From NCBI RefSeq assembly GCF_963966145.1, contig NC_091046.1, positions 930,001 through 994,000 on the forward strand: 64,000 bases of DNA, given 5' to 3'. A model generated the notes under the pieces. It worked only from the letters and a program-made list of their open reading frames with translations. It ran no database searches and was not told where the DNA came from. Below are positions 15,201-30,200 of this stretch, one piece after another (position 1 is the stretch's first letter; each line of letters begins with the position of its first letter). Origin of the DNA: Tenebrio molitor (Eukaryota > Arthropoda > Insecta > Coleoptera > Tenebrionidae). The position numbers were made by a program, and so were the translations under genes.

Positions 15201-18200
15201 GAAAAAGTGCCGTCTCCCAAAGACAAATCTCCTACTCCCGAAATTCCAACAGAAATAAAACTCAAAACTGAAGAAATTGTCGTAGAAGAGAAAACAATAA
15301 AGGAAGTAGAGAAGGAAAAGACACCGGAAGCGGAAATTTCCGATAAGGAGGAAAAAGTGCCTACTCCCAAAGACAAACCTCCCACTCCCGAAATTCCAAC
15401 GGAAATTAAACTCAAAACTGATGAAATTGTCGCGAAAGAGAAAACGCCTGAAAAGGAAGTAAAGGAAAAGACACCGGAAGCGGAAATTTCCGATAAGGAG
15501 GAAAAAGTGCCGACTCCCAAAGACAAATCTCCCATTCCCGAAATTCCAACGGAAATTAAACTCAAAGCGGAAGAAATTGTCGCGAAAGAGAAAACACCTG
15601 AAAAAGAAGTAAAGGAAAAATCTCCAGAAACGGAAATTTCCGATAAGGAGGAAAAAGTGCCGACTCCCAAAGACAAATCTCCCACTCCCGAAATTCCAAC
15701 AGAAATAAAACTCAAAGCGGAAGAAATTGTCGTGAAAGAGAAAACAGTAAAGGAAATAGAGAAGGAAAAGACACCGGAAGCGGAAATTTCCGATAAGGAG
15801 AAAAAAGTGCCGACTCCCAAAGACAAACCTCCCACTCCCGAAATTCCAACGGAAATTAAACTCAAAGCGGAAGAAATTGTCGCGAAAGAGAAAACAATAA
15901 AGGAAGTAGAGAAGGAAAAGACACCGGATGCGGAAATTTCCGATAAGGAGGAAAAAGTGCCGTCTCCCAAAGACAAATCTCCTACTCCCGAAATTCCAAC
16001 AGAAATAAAACTCAAAACTGAAGAAATTGTCGTAGAAGAGAAAACAATAAAGGAAGTAGAGAAGGAAAAGACACCGGAAGCGGAAATTTCCGATAAGGAG
16101 GAAAAAGTGCCTACTCCCAAAGACAAACCTCCCACTCCCGAAATTCCAACGGAAATTAAACTCAAAACTGATGAAATTGTCGCGAAAGAGAAAACGCCTG
16201 AAAAGGAAGTAAAGGAAAAGACACCGGAAGCGGAAATTTCCGATAAGGAGGAAAAAGTGCCGACTCCCAAAGACAAATCTCCCATTCCCGAAATTCCAAC
16301 GGAAATTAAACTCAAAGCGGAAGAAATTGTCGCGAAAGAGAAAACACCTGAAAAAGAAGTAAAGGAAAAATCTCCAGAAACGGAAATTTCCGATAAGGAG
16401 GAAAAAGTGCCGACTCCCAAAGACAAATCTCCCACTCCCGAAATTCCAACAGAAATAAAACTCAAAGCGGAAGAAATTGTCGTGAAAGAGAAAACAGTAA
16501 AGGAAATAGAGAAGGAAAAGACACCGGAAGCGGAAATTTCCGATAAGGAGAAAAAAGTGCCGACCCCCAAAGACAAATCTCCCACTCCCGAAATTCCAAC
16601 GGAAATTAAACACAAAACTGACGAAATTGTCGTAAAAGAGAAAACAATAAAGAAAGTAGAGAAGGAAAAGACACCGGAAGGGGAAATTTCCGATAAGGAG
16701 GAAAAAGTGCCGACTCCCAAAGACAAATCTCCTACTCCAGAAATTCCAACGGAAATTAAACTCAAAACTGAAGAAATTGTCGTAAAAGAGAAAACAATAA
16801 AGGAAGTACAGAAGGAAAAGACACCGGAAGCGGAAATTTCCGATAAGGAGGAAAAAGTGCCGACTCCCAAAGACAAACCTCCTACTCCCGAAATTCCAAC
16901 GGAAATTAAACTCAAAGCGGAAGAAATTGTCGCGAAAGAGAAAACACCTGAAAAAGAAGTAAAGGAAAAATCTCCGGAAGCGGAAATTTCCGATAAGGAG
17001 GAAAAAGTGACGACTCCCAAAGACAAATCTCCTACTCCCGAAATTCCAACGGAAATTAAACTCAAAACTGAAGAAATTGTCGTAAAAGAGAAAACAATAA
17101 AGGAAGTAGAGAAGGAAAAGACACCAGATGCGGAAATTTCCGATAAGGAGGAAAAAGTGCCGTCTCCCAAAGACAAATCTCCTACTCCCGAAATTCCAAC
17201 GGAAATTAAACTCAAAACTGAAGAAATTGTCGTAAAAGAGAAAACAATAAAGGAAGTACAGAAGGAAAAGACACCGGAAGCGGAAATTTCCGATAAGGAG
17301 GAAAAAGTGCCGACTCCCAAAGACAAATCTCCCACTCCCGAAATTCCAACGGAAATTAAACTCAAAGCGGAAGAAATTGTCGCGAAAGAGAAAACACCTG
17401 AAAAAGAAGTAAAGGAAAAATCTCCGGAAGCGGAAATTTCCGATAAGGAGGAAAAAGTGACGACTCCCAAAGACAAATCTCCTACTCCCGAAATTCCAAC
17501 GGAAATTAAACTCAAAACTGAAGAAATTGTCGTAAAAGAGAAAACAATAAAGGAAGTAGAGAAGGAAAAGACACCAGATGCGGAAATTTCCGATAAGGAG
17601 GAAAAAGTGCCGTCTCCCAAAGACAAATCTCCTACTCCCGAAATTCCAACGGAAATTAAACTCAAAACTGAAGAAATTGTCGTAAAAGAGAAAACAATAA
17701 AGGAAGTAGAGAAGGAAAAGACACCGGAAGCGGAAATTTCCGATAAGGAGGAAAAAGTGCCGTCTCCCAAAGACAAATCTCCTACTCCCGAAATTCCAAC
17801 AGAAATAAAACTTAAAGCGGAAGAAATTGTCGTGAAAGAGAAAACAGTAAAGGAAATCGAGAAGGAAAAGACACCGGAAGCGGAAATTTCCGATAAGGAG
17901 GAAAAATTGCCGACTCCCAAAGACAAATCTCCCACTCCCGAAATTCCAACGGAAATTAAACTCAAAGCGGAAGAAATTGTCGCGAAAGAGAAAACACCTG
18001 AAAAAGAAGTAAAGGAAAAATCTCCGGAAGCGGAAATTTCCGATAAGGAGGAAAAAGTGACGACTCCCAAAGACAAATCTCCTACTCCCGAAATTCCAAC
18101 GGAAATTAAACTCAAAACTGAAGAAATTGTCGTAAAAGAGAAAACAATAAAGGAAGTAGAGAAGGAAAAGACACCGGAAGCGGAAATTTCCGATAAGGAG

Positions 18201-21200
18201 GAAAAAGTGCCGACTCCCGAAGACAAACCTCCTACTCCCGAAATTCCAACGGAAATTAAACTCAAAACTGAAGAAATTGTCGTAAAAGAGAAAACAATAA
18301 AGGAAGTAGAGAAGGAAAAGACACCGGAAGCGGAAATTTCCGATAAGGAGGAAAAAGTGCCGACTCCCAAAGACAAATCTCCTACTCCCGAAATTCCAAC
18401 GGAAATTAAACACAAAACTGAAGAAATTGTCGTAAAAGAGGAAACAATAAAGGAAGTAGAGAAGGAAAAGACACCAGATGCGGAAATTTCCGATAAGGAG
18501 GAAAAAGTGCCGACTCCCAAAGACAAAGCTCCCATTCCCGAAATTCCAACGGAAATTAAACTCAAAGCGGAAGAAATTGTCGCGAAAGAGAAAACAATAA
18601 AGGAAGTAGAGAAGGAAAAGACACCGGAAGGGGAAATTTCCGATAAGGAGGAAAAAGTGCCGACTCCCAAAGACAAACCTCCTACTCCCGAAATTCCAAC
18701 GGAAATTAAACTCAAAGCGGAAGAAATTGTCGCGAAAGAGAAAACACCTGAAAAAGAAGTAACGGAAAAATCTCCGGAAGCGGAAATTTCCGATAAGGAG
18801 GAAAAAGTGCCGACTCCCAAAGACAAATCTCCTACTCCCGAAATTCCAACGGAAATTAAACTCAAAACTGAAGAAATTGTCATAAAAGAGAAAACAATAA
18901 AGGAAGTACAGAAGGAAAAGACACCGGAAGCGGAAATTTCCGATAAGGAGGAAAAAGTGCCGACTCCCAAAGACAAATCTCCTACTCCCGAAATTCCAAC
19001 GGAAATTAAACTCAAAACTGACGAAATTGTCGTAAAAGAGAAAACAATAAAGGAAGTAGAGAAGGAAAAGACACCGGAAGGGGAAATTTCCGATAAGGAG
19101 GAAAAAGTGCCGACTCCCAAAGACAAATCTCCCACTCCCGAAATTCCAACAGAAATAAAACTCAAAGCGGAAGAAATTGTCGTGAAAGAGAAAACAGTAA
19201 AGGAAATAGAGAAGGAAAAGACACCGGAAGCGGAAATTTCCGATAAGGAGGAAAAAGTGCCGACCCCCAAAGACAAATCTCCTACTCCCGAAATTCCAAC
19301 GGAAATTAAACTCAAAACTGAAGAAATTGTCGTAAAAGAGAAAACAATAAAGGAAGTAGAGAAGGAAAAGACACCGGATGCGGAAATTTCCGATAAGGAG
19401 GAAAAAGTGCCGTCTCCCAAAGACAAATCTCCTACTCCCGAAATTCCAACAGAAATAAAACTTAAAGCGGAAGAAATTGTCGTGAAAGAGAAAACAGTAA
19501 AGGAAATCGAGAAGGAAAAGACACCGGAAGCGGAAATTTCCGATAAGGAGGAAAAATTGCCGACTCCCAAAGACAAATCTCCTACTCCCGAAATTCCAAC
19601 GGAAATTAAACTCAAAACTGAAGAAATTGTCATAGAAGAGAAAACAATAAAGGAAGTACAGAAGGAAAAGACACCGGAAGCGGAAATTTCCGATAAGGAG
19701 GAAAAAGTGACGACTCCCAAAGACAAATCTCCCACTCCCGAAATTCCAACAGAAATAAAACTCAAAGCGGAAGAAATTGTCGTGAAAGAGAAAACAGTAA
19801 AGGAAATAGAGAAGGAAAAGACACCGGAAGCGGAAATTTCCGATAAGGAGGAAAAAGTGCCGACCCCCAAAGACAAATGTCCCACTCCCGAAATTCCAAC
19901 GGAAATTAAACTCAAAACTGACGAAATTGTCGTAAAAGAGAAAACAATAAAGGAAGTAGAGAAGGAAAAGACACCGGAAGCGGAAATTTCCGATAAAGTG
20001 GAAAAAGTGCCGACTCCCAAAGACAAACCTCCCATTCCCGAAATTCCAACGGAAATTAAACTCAAAGCGGAAGAAATTGTCGCGAAAGAGAAAACACCTG
20101 AAAAAGAAGTAAAGGAACAATCTCCGGAAGCGGAAATTTCCGATAAGGAGGAAAAAGTGACGACTCCCAAAGACAAATCTCCTACTCCCGAAATTCCAAC
20201 GGAAATTAAACTCAAAACTGAAGAAATTGTCGTAAAAGAGAAAACAATAAAGGAGGTAGAGAAGGAAAAGACACCGGAAGCGGAAATTTCCGATAAGGAG
20301 GAAAAAGTGCCGACTCCCAAAGACAAACCTCCTACTCCCGAAATTCCAACGGAAATTAAACTCAAAACTGAAGAAATTGTCGTAAAAGAGAAAACAATAA
20401 AGAAAGTACAGAAGGAAAAGACACCGGAAGGGGAAATTTCCGATAAGGAGGAAAAAGTGCCGACTCCCAAAGACAAACCTCCCATTCCCGAAATTCCAAC
20501 GGAAATTAAACTCAAAGCGGAAGAAATTGTCGCGAAAGAGAAAACACCTGAAAAAGAAGTAAAGGAAAAATCTCCGGAAGCGGAAATTTCCGATAAGGAG
20601 GAAAAAGTGCCGACTCCCAAAGACAAATCTCCCACTCCCGAAATTCCAACAGAAATAAAACTCAAAGCGGAAGAAACTGTCGTGAAAGAGAAAACAGTAA
20701 AGGAAATAGAGAAGGAAAAGACACCGGAAGCGGAAATTTCCGATAAGGAGGAAAAAGTGCCGACCCCCAAAGACAAATCTCCCACTCCCGAAATTCCAAC
20801 GGAAATTAAACTCAAAACTGACGAAATTGTCGTAAAAGAGAAAACAATAAAGGAAGTAGAGAAGGAAAAGACACCGGAAGCGGAAATTTCCGATAAGGAG
20901 GAAAAAGTGCCGACCCCCAAAGACAAATCTCCCACTCCCGAAATTCCAACGGAAATTAAACCCAAAACTGACGAAATTGTCGTAAAAGAGAAAACAATAA
21001 AGGAAGTAGAGAAGGAAAAGACACCGGAAGCGGAAATTTCCGATAAGGTGGAAAAAGTGCCGACTCCCAAAGACAAACCTCCCACTCCCGAAATTCCAAC
21101 GGAAATTAAACTCAAAGCGGAAGAAATTGTCGTGAAAGAGAAAACAGTAAAGGAAATAGAGAAGGAAAAGACACCGGAAGCGGAAATTTCCGATAAGGAG

Positions 21201-24200
21201 GAAAAAGTGCCGACTCCCAAAGACAAATCTCCCACTCCCGAAATTCCAACGGAAATTAAACCCAAAACTGACGAAATTGTCGTAAAAGAGAAAACAATAA
21301 AGGAAGTAGAGAAGGAAAAGACACCGGAAGCGGAAATTTCCGATAAGGTGGAAAAAGTGCCGACTCCCAAAGACAAACCTCCCACTCCCGAAATTCCAAC
21401 GGAAATTAAACTCAAAGCGGAAGAAATTGTCGCGAAAGAGCAAACAATAAAGGAAGTAGAGAAGGAAAAGACACCGGAAGGGGAAATTTCCGATAAGGAG
21501 GAAAAAGTGCCGACTCCCAAAGACAAACCTCCTACTCCCGAAATTCCAACGGAAATTAAACTCAAAGCGGAAGAAATTGTCGCGAAAGAGAAAACACCTG
21601 AAAAAGAAGTAAAGGAAAAATCTCCGGAAGCGGAAATTTCCGATAAGGAGGAAAAAGTGCCGACTCCCAAAGACAAATCTCCCACTCCCGAAATTCCAAC
21701 AGAAATAAAACTCAAAGCGGAAGAAACTGTCGTGAAAGAGAAAACAGTAAAGGAAATAGAGAAGGAAAAGACACCGGAAGCGGAAATTTCCGATAAGGAG
21801 GAAAAAGTGCCGACCCCCAAAGACAAATCTCCCACTCCCGAAATTCCAACGGAAATTAAACTCAAAACTGACGAAATTGTCGTAAAAGAGAAAACAATAA
21901 AGGAAGTAGAGAAGGAAAAGACACCGGAAGGGGAAATTTCCGATAAGGAGGAAAAAGTGCCGACTCCCAAAGACAAACCTCCCACTCCCGAAATTCCAAC
22001 GGAAATTAAACTCAAAGCGGAAGAAATTGTCGTGAAAGAGAAAACAGTAAAGGAAATAGAGAAGGAAAAGACACCGGAAGCGGAAATTTCCGATAAGGAG
22101 GAAAAAGTGCCGACCCCCAAAGACAAATCTCCCACTCCCGAAATTCCAACGGAAATTAAACCCAAAACTGACGAAATTGTCGTAAAAGAGAAAACAATAA
22201 AGGAAGTAGAGAAGGAAAAGACACCGGAAGCGGAAATTTCCGATAAGGTGGAAAAAGTGCCGACTCCCAAAGACAAACCTCCCACTCCCGAAATTCCAAC
22301 GGAAATTAAACTCAAAGCGGAAGAAATTGTCGTGAAAGAGAAAACAGTAAAGGAAATAGAGAAGGAAAAGACACCGGAAGCGGAAATTTCCGATAAGGAG
22401 GAAAAAGTGCCGACTCCCAAAGACAAACCTCCTACTCCCGAAATTCCAACGGAAATTAAACTCAAAGCGGAAGAAATTGTCGCGAAAGAGAAAACAATAA
22501 AGGAAGTAGAGAAGGAAAAGACACCGGAAGGGGAAATTTCCGATAAGGAGGAAAAAGTGCCGACTCCCAAAGACAAACCTCCTACTCCCGAAATTCCAAC
22601 GGAAATTAAACTCAAAGCGGAAGAAATTGTCGCGAAAGAGAAAACACCTGAAAAAGAAGTAAAGGAAAAATCTCCGGAAGCGGAAATTTCCGATAAGGAG
22701 GAAAAAGTGACGACTCCCAAAGACAAATCTCCTACTCCCGAAATTCCAACAGAAATAAAACTTAAAGCGGAAGAAATTGTCGTGAAAGAGAAAACAGTAA
22801 AGGAAATAGAGAAGGAAAAGACACCGGAAGCGGAAATTTCCGATAAGGAGGAAAAAGTGCCGACCCCCAAAGACAAATCTCCCACTCCCGAAATTCCAAC
22901 GGAAATTAAACTGAAAACTGACGAAATTGTCGTAAAAGAGAAAACAATAAAGGAAGTAGAGAAGGAAAAGACACCGGAAGGGGAAATTTCCGATAAGGAG
23001 GAAAAAGTGCCGACTCCCAAAGACAAACCTCCCACTCCCGAAATTCCAACGGAAATTAAACTCAAAGCGGAAGAAATTGTCGTGAAAGAGAAAACAGTAA
23101 AGGAAATAGAGAAGGAAAAGACACCGGAAGCGGAAATTTCCGATAAGGAGGAAAAAGTGCCGACCCCCAAAGACAAATCTCCCACTCCCGAAATTCCAAC
23201 GGAAATTAAACTCAAAACTGAAGAAATTGTCGTAAAAGAGAAAACAATAAAGAAAGTACAGAAGGAAAAGACACCGGAAGCGGAAATTTCCGATAAGGAG
23301 GAAAAAGTGCCGACTCCCAAAGACAAACCTCCCATTCCCGAAATTCCAACGGAAATTAAACTCAAAGCGGAAGAAATTGTCGCGAAAGAGAAAACAATAA
23401 AGGAAGTAGAGAAGGAAAAGACACCGGAAGGGGAAATTTCCGATAAGGAGGAAAAAGTGCCGACTCCCAAAGACAAACCTCCTACTCCCGAAATTCCAAC
23501 GGAAATTAAACTCAAAGCGGAAGAAATTGTCGCGAAAGAGAAAACACCTGAAAAAGAAGTAAAGGAAAAATCTCCAGAAACGGAAATTTGCGATAAGGAG
23601 GAAAAAGTGCCGACTCCCAAAGACAAATCTCCCACTCCCGAAATTCCAACAGAAATAAAACTCAAAGCGGAAGAAATTGTCGTGAAAGAGAAAACAGTAA
23701 AGGAAATAGAGAAGGAAAAGACACCGGAAGCGGAAATTTCCGATAAGGAGGAAAAAGTGCCGACCCCCAAAGACAAATCTCCCACTCCCGAAATTCCAAC
23801 GGAAATTAAACTCAAAACTGACGAAATTGTCGTAAAAGAGAAAACAATAAAGGAAGTAGAGAAGGAAAAGACACCGGAAGGGGAAATTTCCGATAAGGAG
23901 GAAAAAGTGCCGACTCCCAAAGACAAACCTCCCACTCCCGAAATTCCAACGGAAATTAAACACAAAGCGGAAGAAATTGTCGTGAAAGAGAAAACAGTAA
24001 AGGGAATAGAGAAGGAAAAGACACCGGAAGCGGAAATTTCCGATAAAGAGGAAAAAGTGCCGACCCCCAAAGACAAATCTCCCACTCCCGAAATTCCAAC
24101 GGAAATTAAACCCAAAACTGACGAAATTGTCGTAAAAGAGAAAACAATAAAGGAAGTAGAGAAGGAAAAGACACCGGAAGCGGAAATTTCCGATAAGGTG

Positions 24201-27200
24201 GAAAAAGTGCCGACTCCCAAAGACAAATCTCCCACTCCCGAAATTCCAACGGAAATTAAACTCAAAGCGGAAGAAATTGTCGTGAAAGAGAAAACAATAA
24301 AGGAAGTAGAGAAGGAAAAGACACCGGAAGCGGAAATTTCCGATAAGGTGGAAAAAGTGCCGACCCCCAAAGACAAATCTCCCACTCCCGAAATTCCAAC
24401 GGAAATTAAACCCAAAACTGACGAAATTGTCGTAAAAGAGAATACAATAAAGGAAGTAGAGAAGGAAAAGACACCGGAAGCGGAAATTTCCGATAAGGTG
24501 GAAAAAGTGCCGACTCCCAAAGACAAATCTCCTACTCCAGAAATTCCAACGGAAATTAAACTCAAAACTGAAGAAATTGTCGTAAAAGAGAAAACAATAA
24601 AGGAAGTACAGAAGGAAAAGACACCGGAAGGGGAAATTTCCAATAAGGAGGAAAAAGTGCCGACTCCCAAAGACAAACCTCCCACTCCCGAAATTCCAAC
24701 GGAAATTAAACTCAAAGCGGAAGAAATTGTCGCGAAAGAGAAAACAATAAAGGAAGTAGAGAAGGAAAAGACACCGGAAGGGGAAATTTCCGATAAGGAG
24801 GAAAAAGTGCCGACTCCCAAAGACAAACCTCCTACTCCCGAAATTCCAACGGAAATTAAACTCAAAGCGGAAGAAATTGTCGCGAAAGAGAAAACAATAA
24901 AGGAAGTAGAGAAGGAAAAGACACCGGAAGGGGAAATTTCCGATAAGGAGGAAAAAGTGCCGACTCCCAAAGACAAACCTCCTACTCCCGAAATTCCAAC
25001 GGAAATTAAACTCAAAGCGGAAGAAATTGTCGCGAAAGAGAAAACAATAAAGGAAGTAGAGAAGGAAAAGACACCGGAAGGGGAAATTTCCGATAAGGAG
25101 GAAAAAGTGCCGACTCCCAAAGACAAACCTCCTACTCCCGAAATTCCAACGGAAATTAAACTCAAAGCGGAAGAAATTGTCGCGAAAGAGAAAACACCTG
25201 AAAAAGAAGTAAAGGAAAAATCTCCGGAAGCGGAAATTTCCGATAAGGAGGAAAAAGTGACGACTCCCAAAGACAAATCTCCTACTCCCGAAATTCCAAC
25301 GGAAATTAAACTCAAAACTGAAGCAATTGTCGTAAAAGAGAAAACAATAAAGGAAGTAGAGAAGGAAAAGACACCGGAAGCGGAAATTTCCGATAAGGAG
25401 GAAAAAGTGCCGACTCCCAAAGACAAACCTCCCATTCCCGAAATTCCAACGGAAATTAAACTCAAAGCGGAAGAAATTGTCGTGAAAGAGAAAACAGTAA
25501 AGGAAATAGAGAAGGAAAAGACACCGGAAGCGGAAATTTCCGATAAGGAGGAAAAAGTGCCGACCCCCAAGGACAAATCTCCCACTCCCGAAATTCCAAC
25601 GGAAATTAAACCCAAAACTGACGAAATTGTCGTAAAAGAGAAAACAATAAAGGAAGTAGAGAAGGAAAAGACACCGGAAGCGGAAATTTCCGATAAGGTG
25701 GAAAAAGTGCCGACTCCCAAAGACAAATCTCCTACTCCAGAAATTCCAACGGAAATTAAACTCAAAACTGAAGAAATTGTCGTAAAAGAGAAAACAATAA
25801 AGGAAGTACAGAAGGAAAAGACACCGGAAGCGGAAATTTCCGATAAGGAGGAAAAAGTGCCGACCCCCAAAGACAAATCTCCCACTCCCGAAATTCCAAC
25901 GGAAATTAAACTCAAAACTGAAGAAATTGTCGTAAAAGAGAAAACAATAAAGAAAGTACAGAAGGAAAAGACACCGGATGCGGAAATTTCCGATAAGGAG
26001 GAAAAAGTGCCGACTCCCAAAGACAAATCTCCTACTCCCGAAATTCCAACGGAAATTAAACTCAAAACTGAAGAAATTGTCGTAAAAGAGAAAACAATAA
26101 AGGAAGTAGAGAAGGAAAAGACACCGGATGCGGAAATTTCCGATAAGGAGGAAAAAGTGCCGACTCCCAAAGACAAATCTCCCACTCCCGAAATTCCAAC
26201 GGAAATTAAACTCAAAGCGGAAGAAATTGTCGCGAAAGAGAAAACACCTGAAAAAGAAGTAAAGGAAAAATCTCCGGAAGCGGAAATTTCCGATAAGGAG
26301 GAAAAAGTGCCGACTCCCAAAGACAAATCTCCCACTCCCGAAATTCCAACGGAAATTAAACTCAAAGCGGAAGAAATTGTCGCGAAAGAGAAAACACCTG
26401 AAAAAGAAGTAAAGGAAAAATCTCCGGAAGCGGAAATTTCCGATAAGGAGGAAAAAGTGCCGACTCCCAAAGACAAATCTCCTACTCCCGAAATTCCAAC
26501 GGAAATTAAACTCAAAACTGAAGAAATTGTCGTAAAAGAGAAAACAATAAAGGAAGTAGAGAAGGAAAAGACACCGGATGCGGAAATTTCCGATAAGGAG
26601 GAAAAAGTGCCGACTCCCAAAGACAAATCTCCCACTCCCGAAATTCCAACGGAAATTAAACTCAAAGCGGAAGAAATTGTCGCGAAAGAGAAAACACCTG
26701 AAAAAGAAGTAAAGGAAAAATCTCCGGAAGCGGAAATTTCCGATAAGGAGGAAAAAGTGCCGACTCCCAAAGACAAATCTCCTACTCCCGAAATTCCAAC
26801 GGAAATTAAACTCAAAACTGAAGAAATTGTCGTAAAAGAGAAAACAATAAAGGAAGTAGAGAAGGAAAAGACACCGGAAGGGGAAATTTCCGATAAGGAG
26901 GAAAAAGTGCCGACTCCCAAAGACAAATCTCCCACTCCCGAAATTCCAACGGAAATTAAACTCAAAACTGAAGAAATTGTCGTAAAAGAGAAAACAATAA
27001 AGGAAGTAGAGAAGGAAAAGACACCGGAAGCGGAAATTTCCGATAAGGAGGAAAAAGTGCCGACTCCCAAAGACAAACCTCCCACTCCCGAAATTCCAAC
27101 GGAAATTAAACTCAAAGCGGAAGAAATTGTCGCGAAAGAGAAAACACCTGAAAAAGAAGTAAAGGAAAAATCTCCGGAAGCGGAAATTTCCGATAAGGAG

Positions 27201-30200
27201 GAAAAAGTGCCGACTCCCAAAGACAAATCTCCTACTCCCGAAATTCCAACGGAAATTAAACTCAAAACTGAAGAAATTGTCGTAAAAGAGAAAACAATAA
27301 AGGAAGTAGAGAAGGAAAAGACACCGGATGCGGAAATTTCCGATAAGGAGGAAAAAGTGCCGACTCCCAAAGAAAAATCTCCCACTCCCGAAATTCCAAC
27401 GGAAATTAAACTCAAAGCGGAAGAAATTGTCGCGAAAGAGAAAACACCTGAAAAAGAAGTAAAGGAAAAATCTCCGGAAGCGGAAATTTCCGATAAGGAG
27501 GAAAAAGTGCCGACTCCCAAAGACAAATCTCCCACTCCCGAAATTCCAACGGAAATTAAACTCAAAGCGGAAGAAATTGTCGCGAAAGAGAAAACACCTG
27601 AAAAAGAAGTAAAGGAAAAATCTCCGGAAGCGGAAATTTCCGATAAGGAGGAAAAAGTGCCGACTCCCAAAGACAAATCGACCACTCCCGAAATTCCAAC
27701 GGAAATTAAACTCAAAACTGAAGAAATTGTCGTAAAAGAGAAAACAATAAAAGAAGTAGAGAAGGAAAAGACACCGGAAGCGGAAATTTCCGATAAGGAG
27801 GAAATAGTGCCGACTCCCAAAGACAAACCTCCCACTCCCGAAATTCCAACGGAAATTAAACTCAAAGCGGAAGAAATTGTCGCGAAAGAGAAAACACCTG
27901 AAAAAGAAGTAAAGGAAAAATCTCCGGAAGCGGAAATTTCCGATAAGGAGGAAAAAGTGCCGACTCCCAAAGACAAATCTCCCACTCCCGAAATTCCAAC
28001 GGAAATTAAACTCAAAGCGGAAGAAATTGTCGCGAAAGAGAAAACACCTGAAAAAGAAGTAAAGGAAAAATCTCCGGAAGCGGAAATTTCCGATAAGGAG
28101 GAAAAAGTGCCGACTCCCAAAGACAAATCTCCTACTCCCGAAATTCCAACGGAAATTAAACTCAAAACTGAAGAAATTGTCGTAAAAGAGAAAACAATAA
28201 AGGAAGTAGAGAAGGAAAAGACACCGGAAGCGGAAATTTCCGATAAGGAGGAAAAAGTGCCGACTCCCAAAGACAAACCTCCCACTCCCGAAATTCCAAC
28301 GGAAATTAAACTCAAAGCGGAAGAAATTGTCGCGAAAGAGAAAACACCTGAAAAAGAAGTAAAGGAAAAATCTCCGGAAGCGGAAATTTCCGATAAGGAG
28401 GAAAAAGTGCCGACTCCCAAAGACAAATCTCCCACTCCCGAAATTCCAACGGAAATTAAACTCAAAGCGGAAGAAATTGTCGTGAAAGAGAAAACACCCG
28501 AAAAAGAAGTAAAGGAAAAATCTCCGGAAGCGGAAATTTCCGATAAGGAGGAAAAAGTGCCGACTCCCAAAGACAAATCTCCTACTCCCGAAATTCCAAC
28601 GGAAATTAAACTCAAAACTGAAGAAATTGTCGTAAAAGAGAAAACAATAAAGGAAGTAGAGAAGGAAAAGACACCGGAAGGGGAAATTTCCGATAAGGAG
28701 GAAAAAGTGCCGACTCCCAAAGACAAATCTCCCACTCCCGAAATTCCAACGGAAATTAAACTCAAAACTGAAGAAATTGTCGTAAAAGAGAAAACAATAA
28801 AGGAAGTAGAGAAGGAAAAGACACCGGATGCGGAAATTTCCGATAAGGAGGAAAAAGTGCCGACTCCCAAAGACAAACCTCCCACTCCCGAAATTCCAAC
28901 GGAAATTAAACTCAAAGCGGAAGAAATTGTCGCGAAAGAGAAAACACCTGAAAAAGAAGTAAAGGAAAAATCTCCGGAAGCGGAAATTTCCGATAAGGAG
29001 GAAAAAGTGCCGACTCCCAAAGACAAATCTCCCACTCCCGAAATTCCAACGGAAATTAAACTCAAAGCGGAAGAAATTGTCGCGAAAGAGAAAACACCTG
29101 AAAAAGAAGTAAAGGAAAAATCTCCGGAAGCGGAAATTTCCGATAAGGAGGAAAAAGTGCCGACTCCCAAAGACAAATCTCCTACTCCCGAAATTCCAAC
29201 GGAAATTAAACTCAAAACTGAAGAAATTGTCGTAAAAGAGAAAACAATAAAAGAAGTAGAGAAGGAAAAGACACCGGAAGCGGAAATTTCCGATAAGGAG
29301 GAAAAAGTGCCGACTCCCAAAGACAAACCTCCCACTCCCGAAATTCCAACGGAAATTAAACTCAAAGCGGAAGAAATTGTCGCGAAAGAGAAAACACCTG
29401 AAAAAGAAGTAAAGGAAAAATCTCCGGAAGCGGAAATTTCCGATAAGGAGGAAAAAGTGCCGACTCCCAAAGACAAATCTCCCACTCCCGAAATTCCAAC
29501 GGAAATTAAACTCAAAGCGGAAGAAATTGTCGCGAAAGAGAAAACACCTGAAAAAGAAGTAAAGGAAAAATCTCCGGAAGCGGAAATTTCCGATAAGGAG
29601 GAAAAAGTGCCGACTCCCAAAGACAAATCTCCCACTCCCGAAATTCCAACGGAAATTAAACTCAAAGCGGAAGAAATTGTCGCGAAAGAGAAAACACCTG
29701 AAAAAGAAGTAAAGGAAAAATCTCCGGAAGCGGAAATTTCCGATAAGGAGGAAAAAGTGCCGACTCCCAAAGACAAATCTCCTACTCCCGAAATTCCAAC
29801 GGAAATTAAACTCAAAACTGAAGAAATTGTCGTAAAAGAGAAAACAATAAAAGAAGTAGAGAAGGAAAAGACACCGGAAGCGGAAATTTCCGATAAGGAG
29901 GAAAAAGTGCCGACTCCCAAAGACAAACCTCCCACTCCCGAAATTCCAACGGAAATTAAACTCAAAGAGGAAGAAATTGTCGCGAAAGAGAAAACACCTG
30001 AAAAAGAAGTAAAGGAAAAATCTCCGGAAGCGGAAATTTCCGATAAGGAGGAAAAAGTGCCGACTCCCAAAGACAAATCTCCTACTCCCGAAATTCCAAC
30101 GGAAATTAAACTCAAAACTGAAGAAATTGTCGTAAAAGAGAAAACAATAAAGGAAGTAGAGAAGGAAAAGACACCGGAAGGGGAAATTTCCGATAAGGAG

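Noticed and set aside
10932..23963. Second long reverse-strand ORF (F/R/L-rich), with relatives at 6882-10121, 3939-5873 and 45876-46292
   Set aside because: Also a shadow of the array in another register; it breaks wherever a unit variant introduces a stop, as expected without selection.
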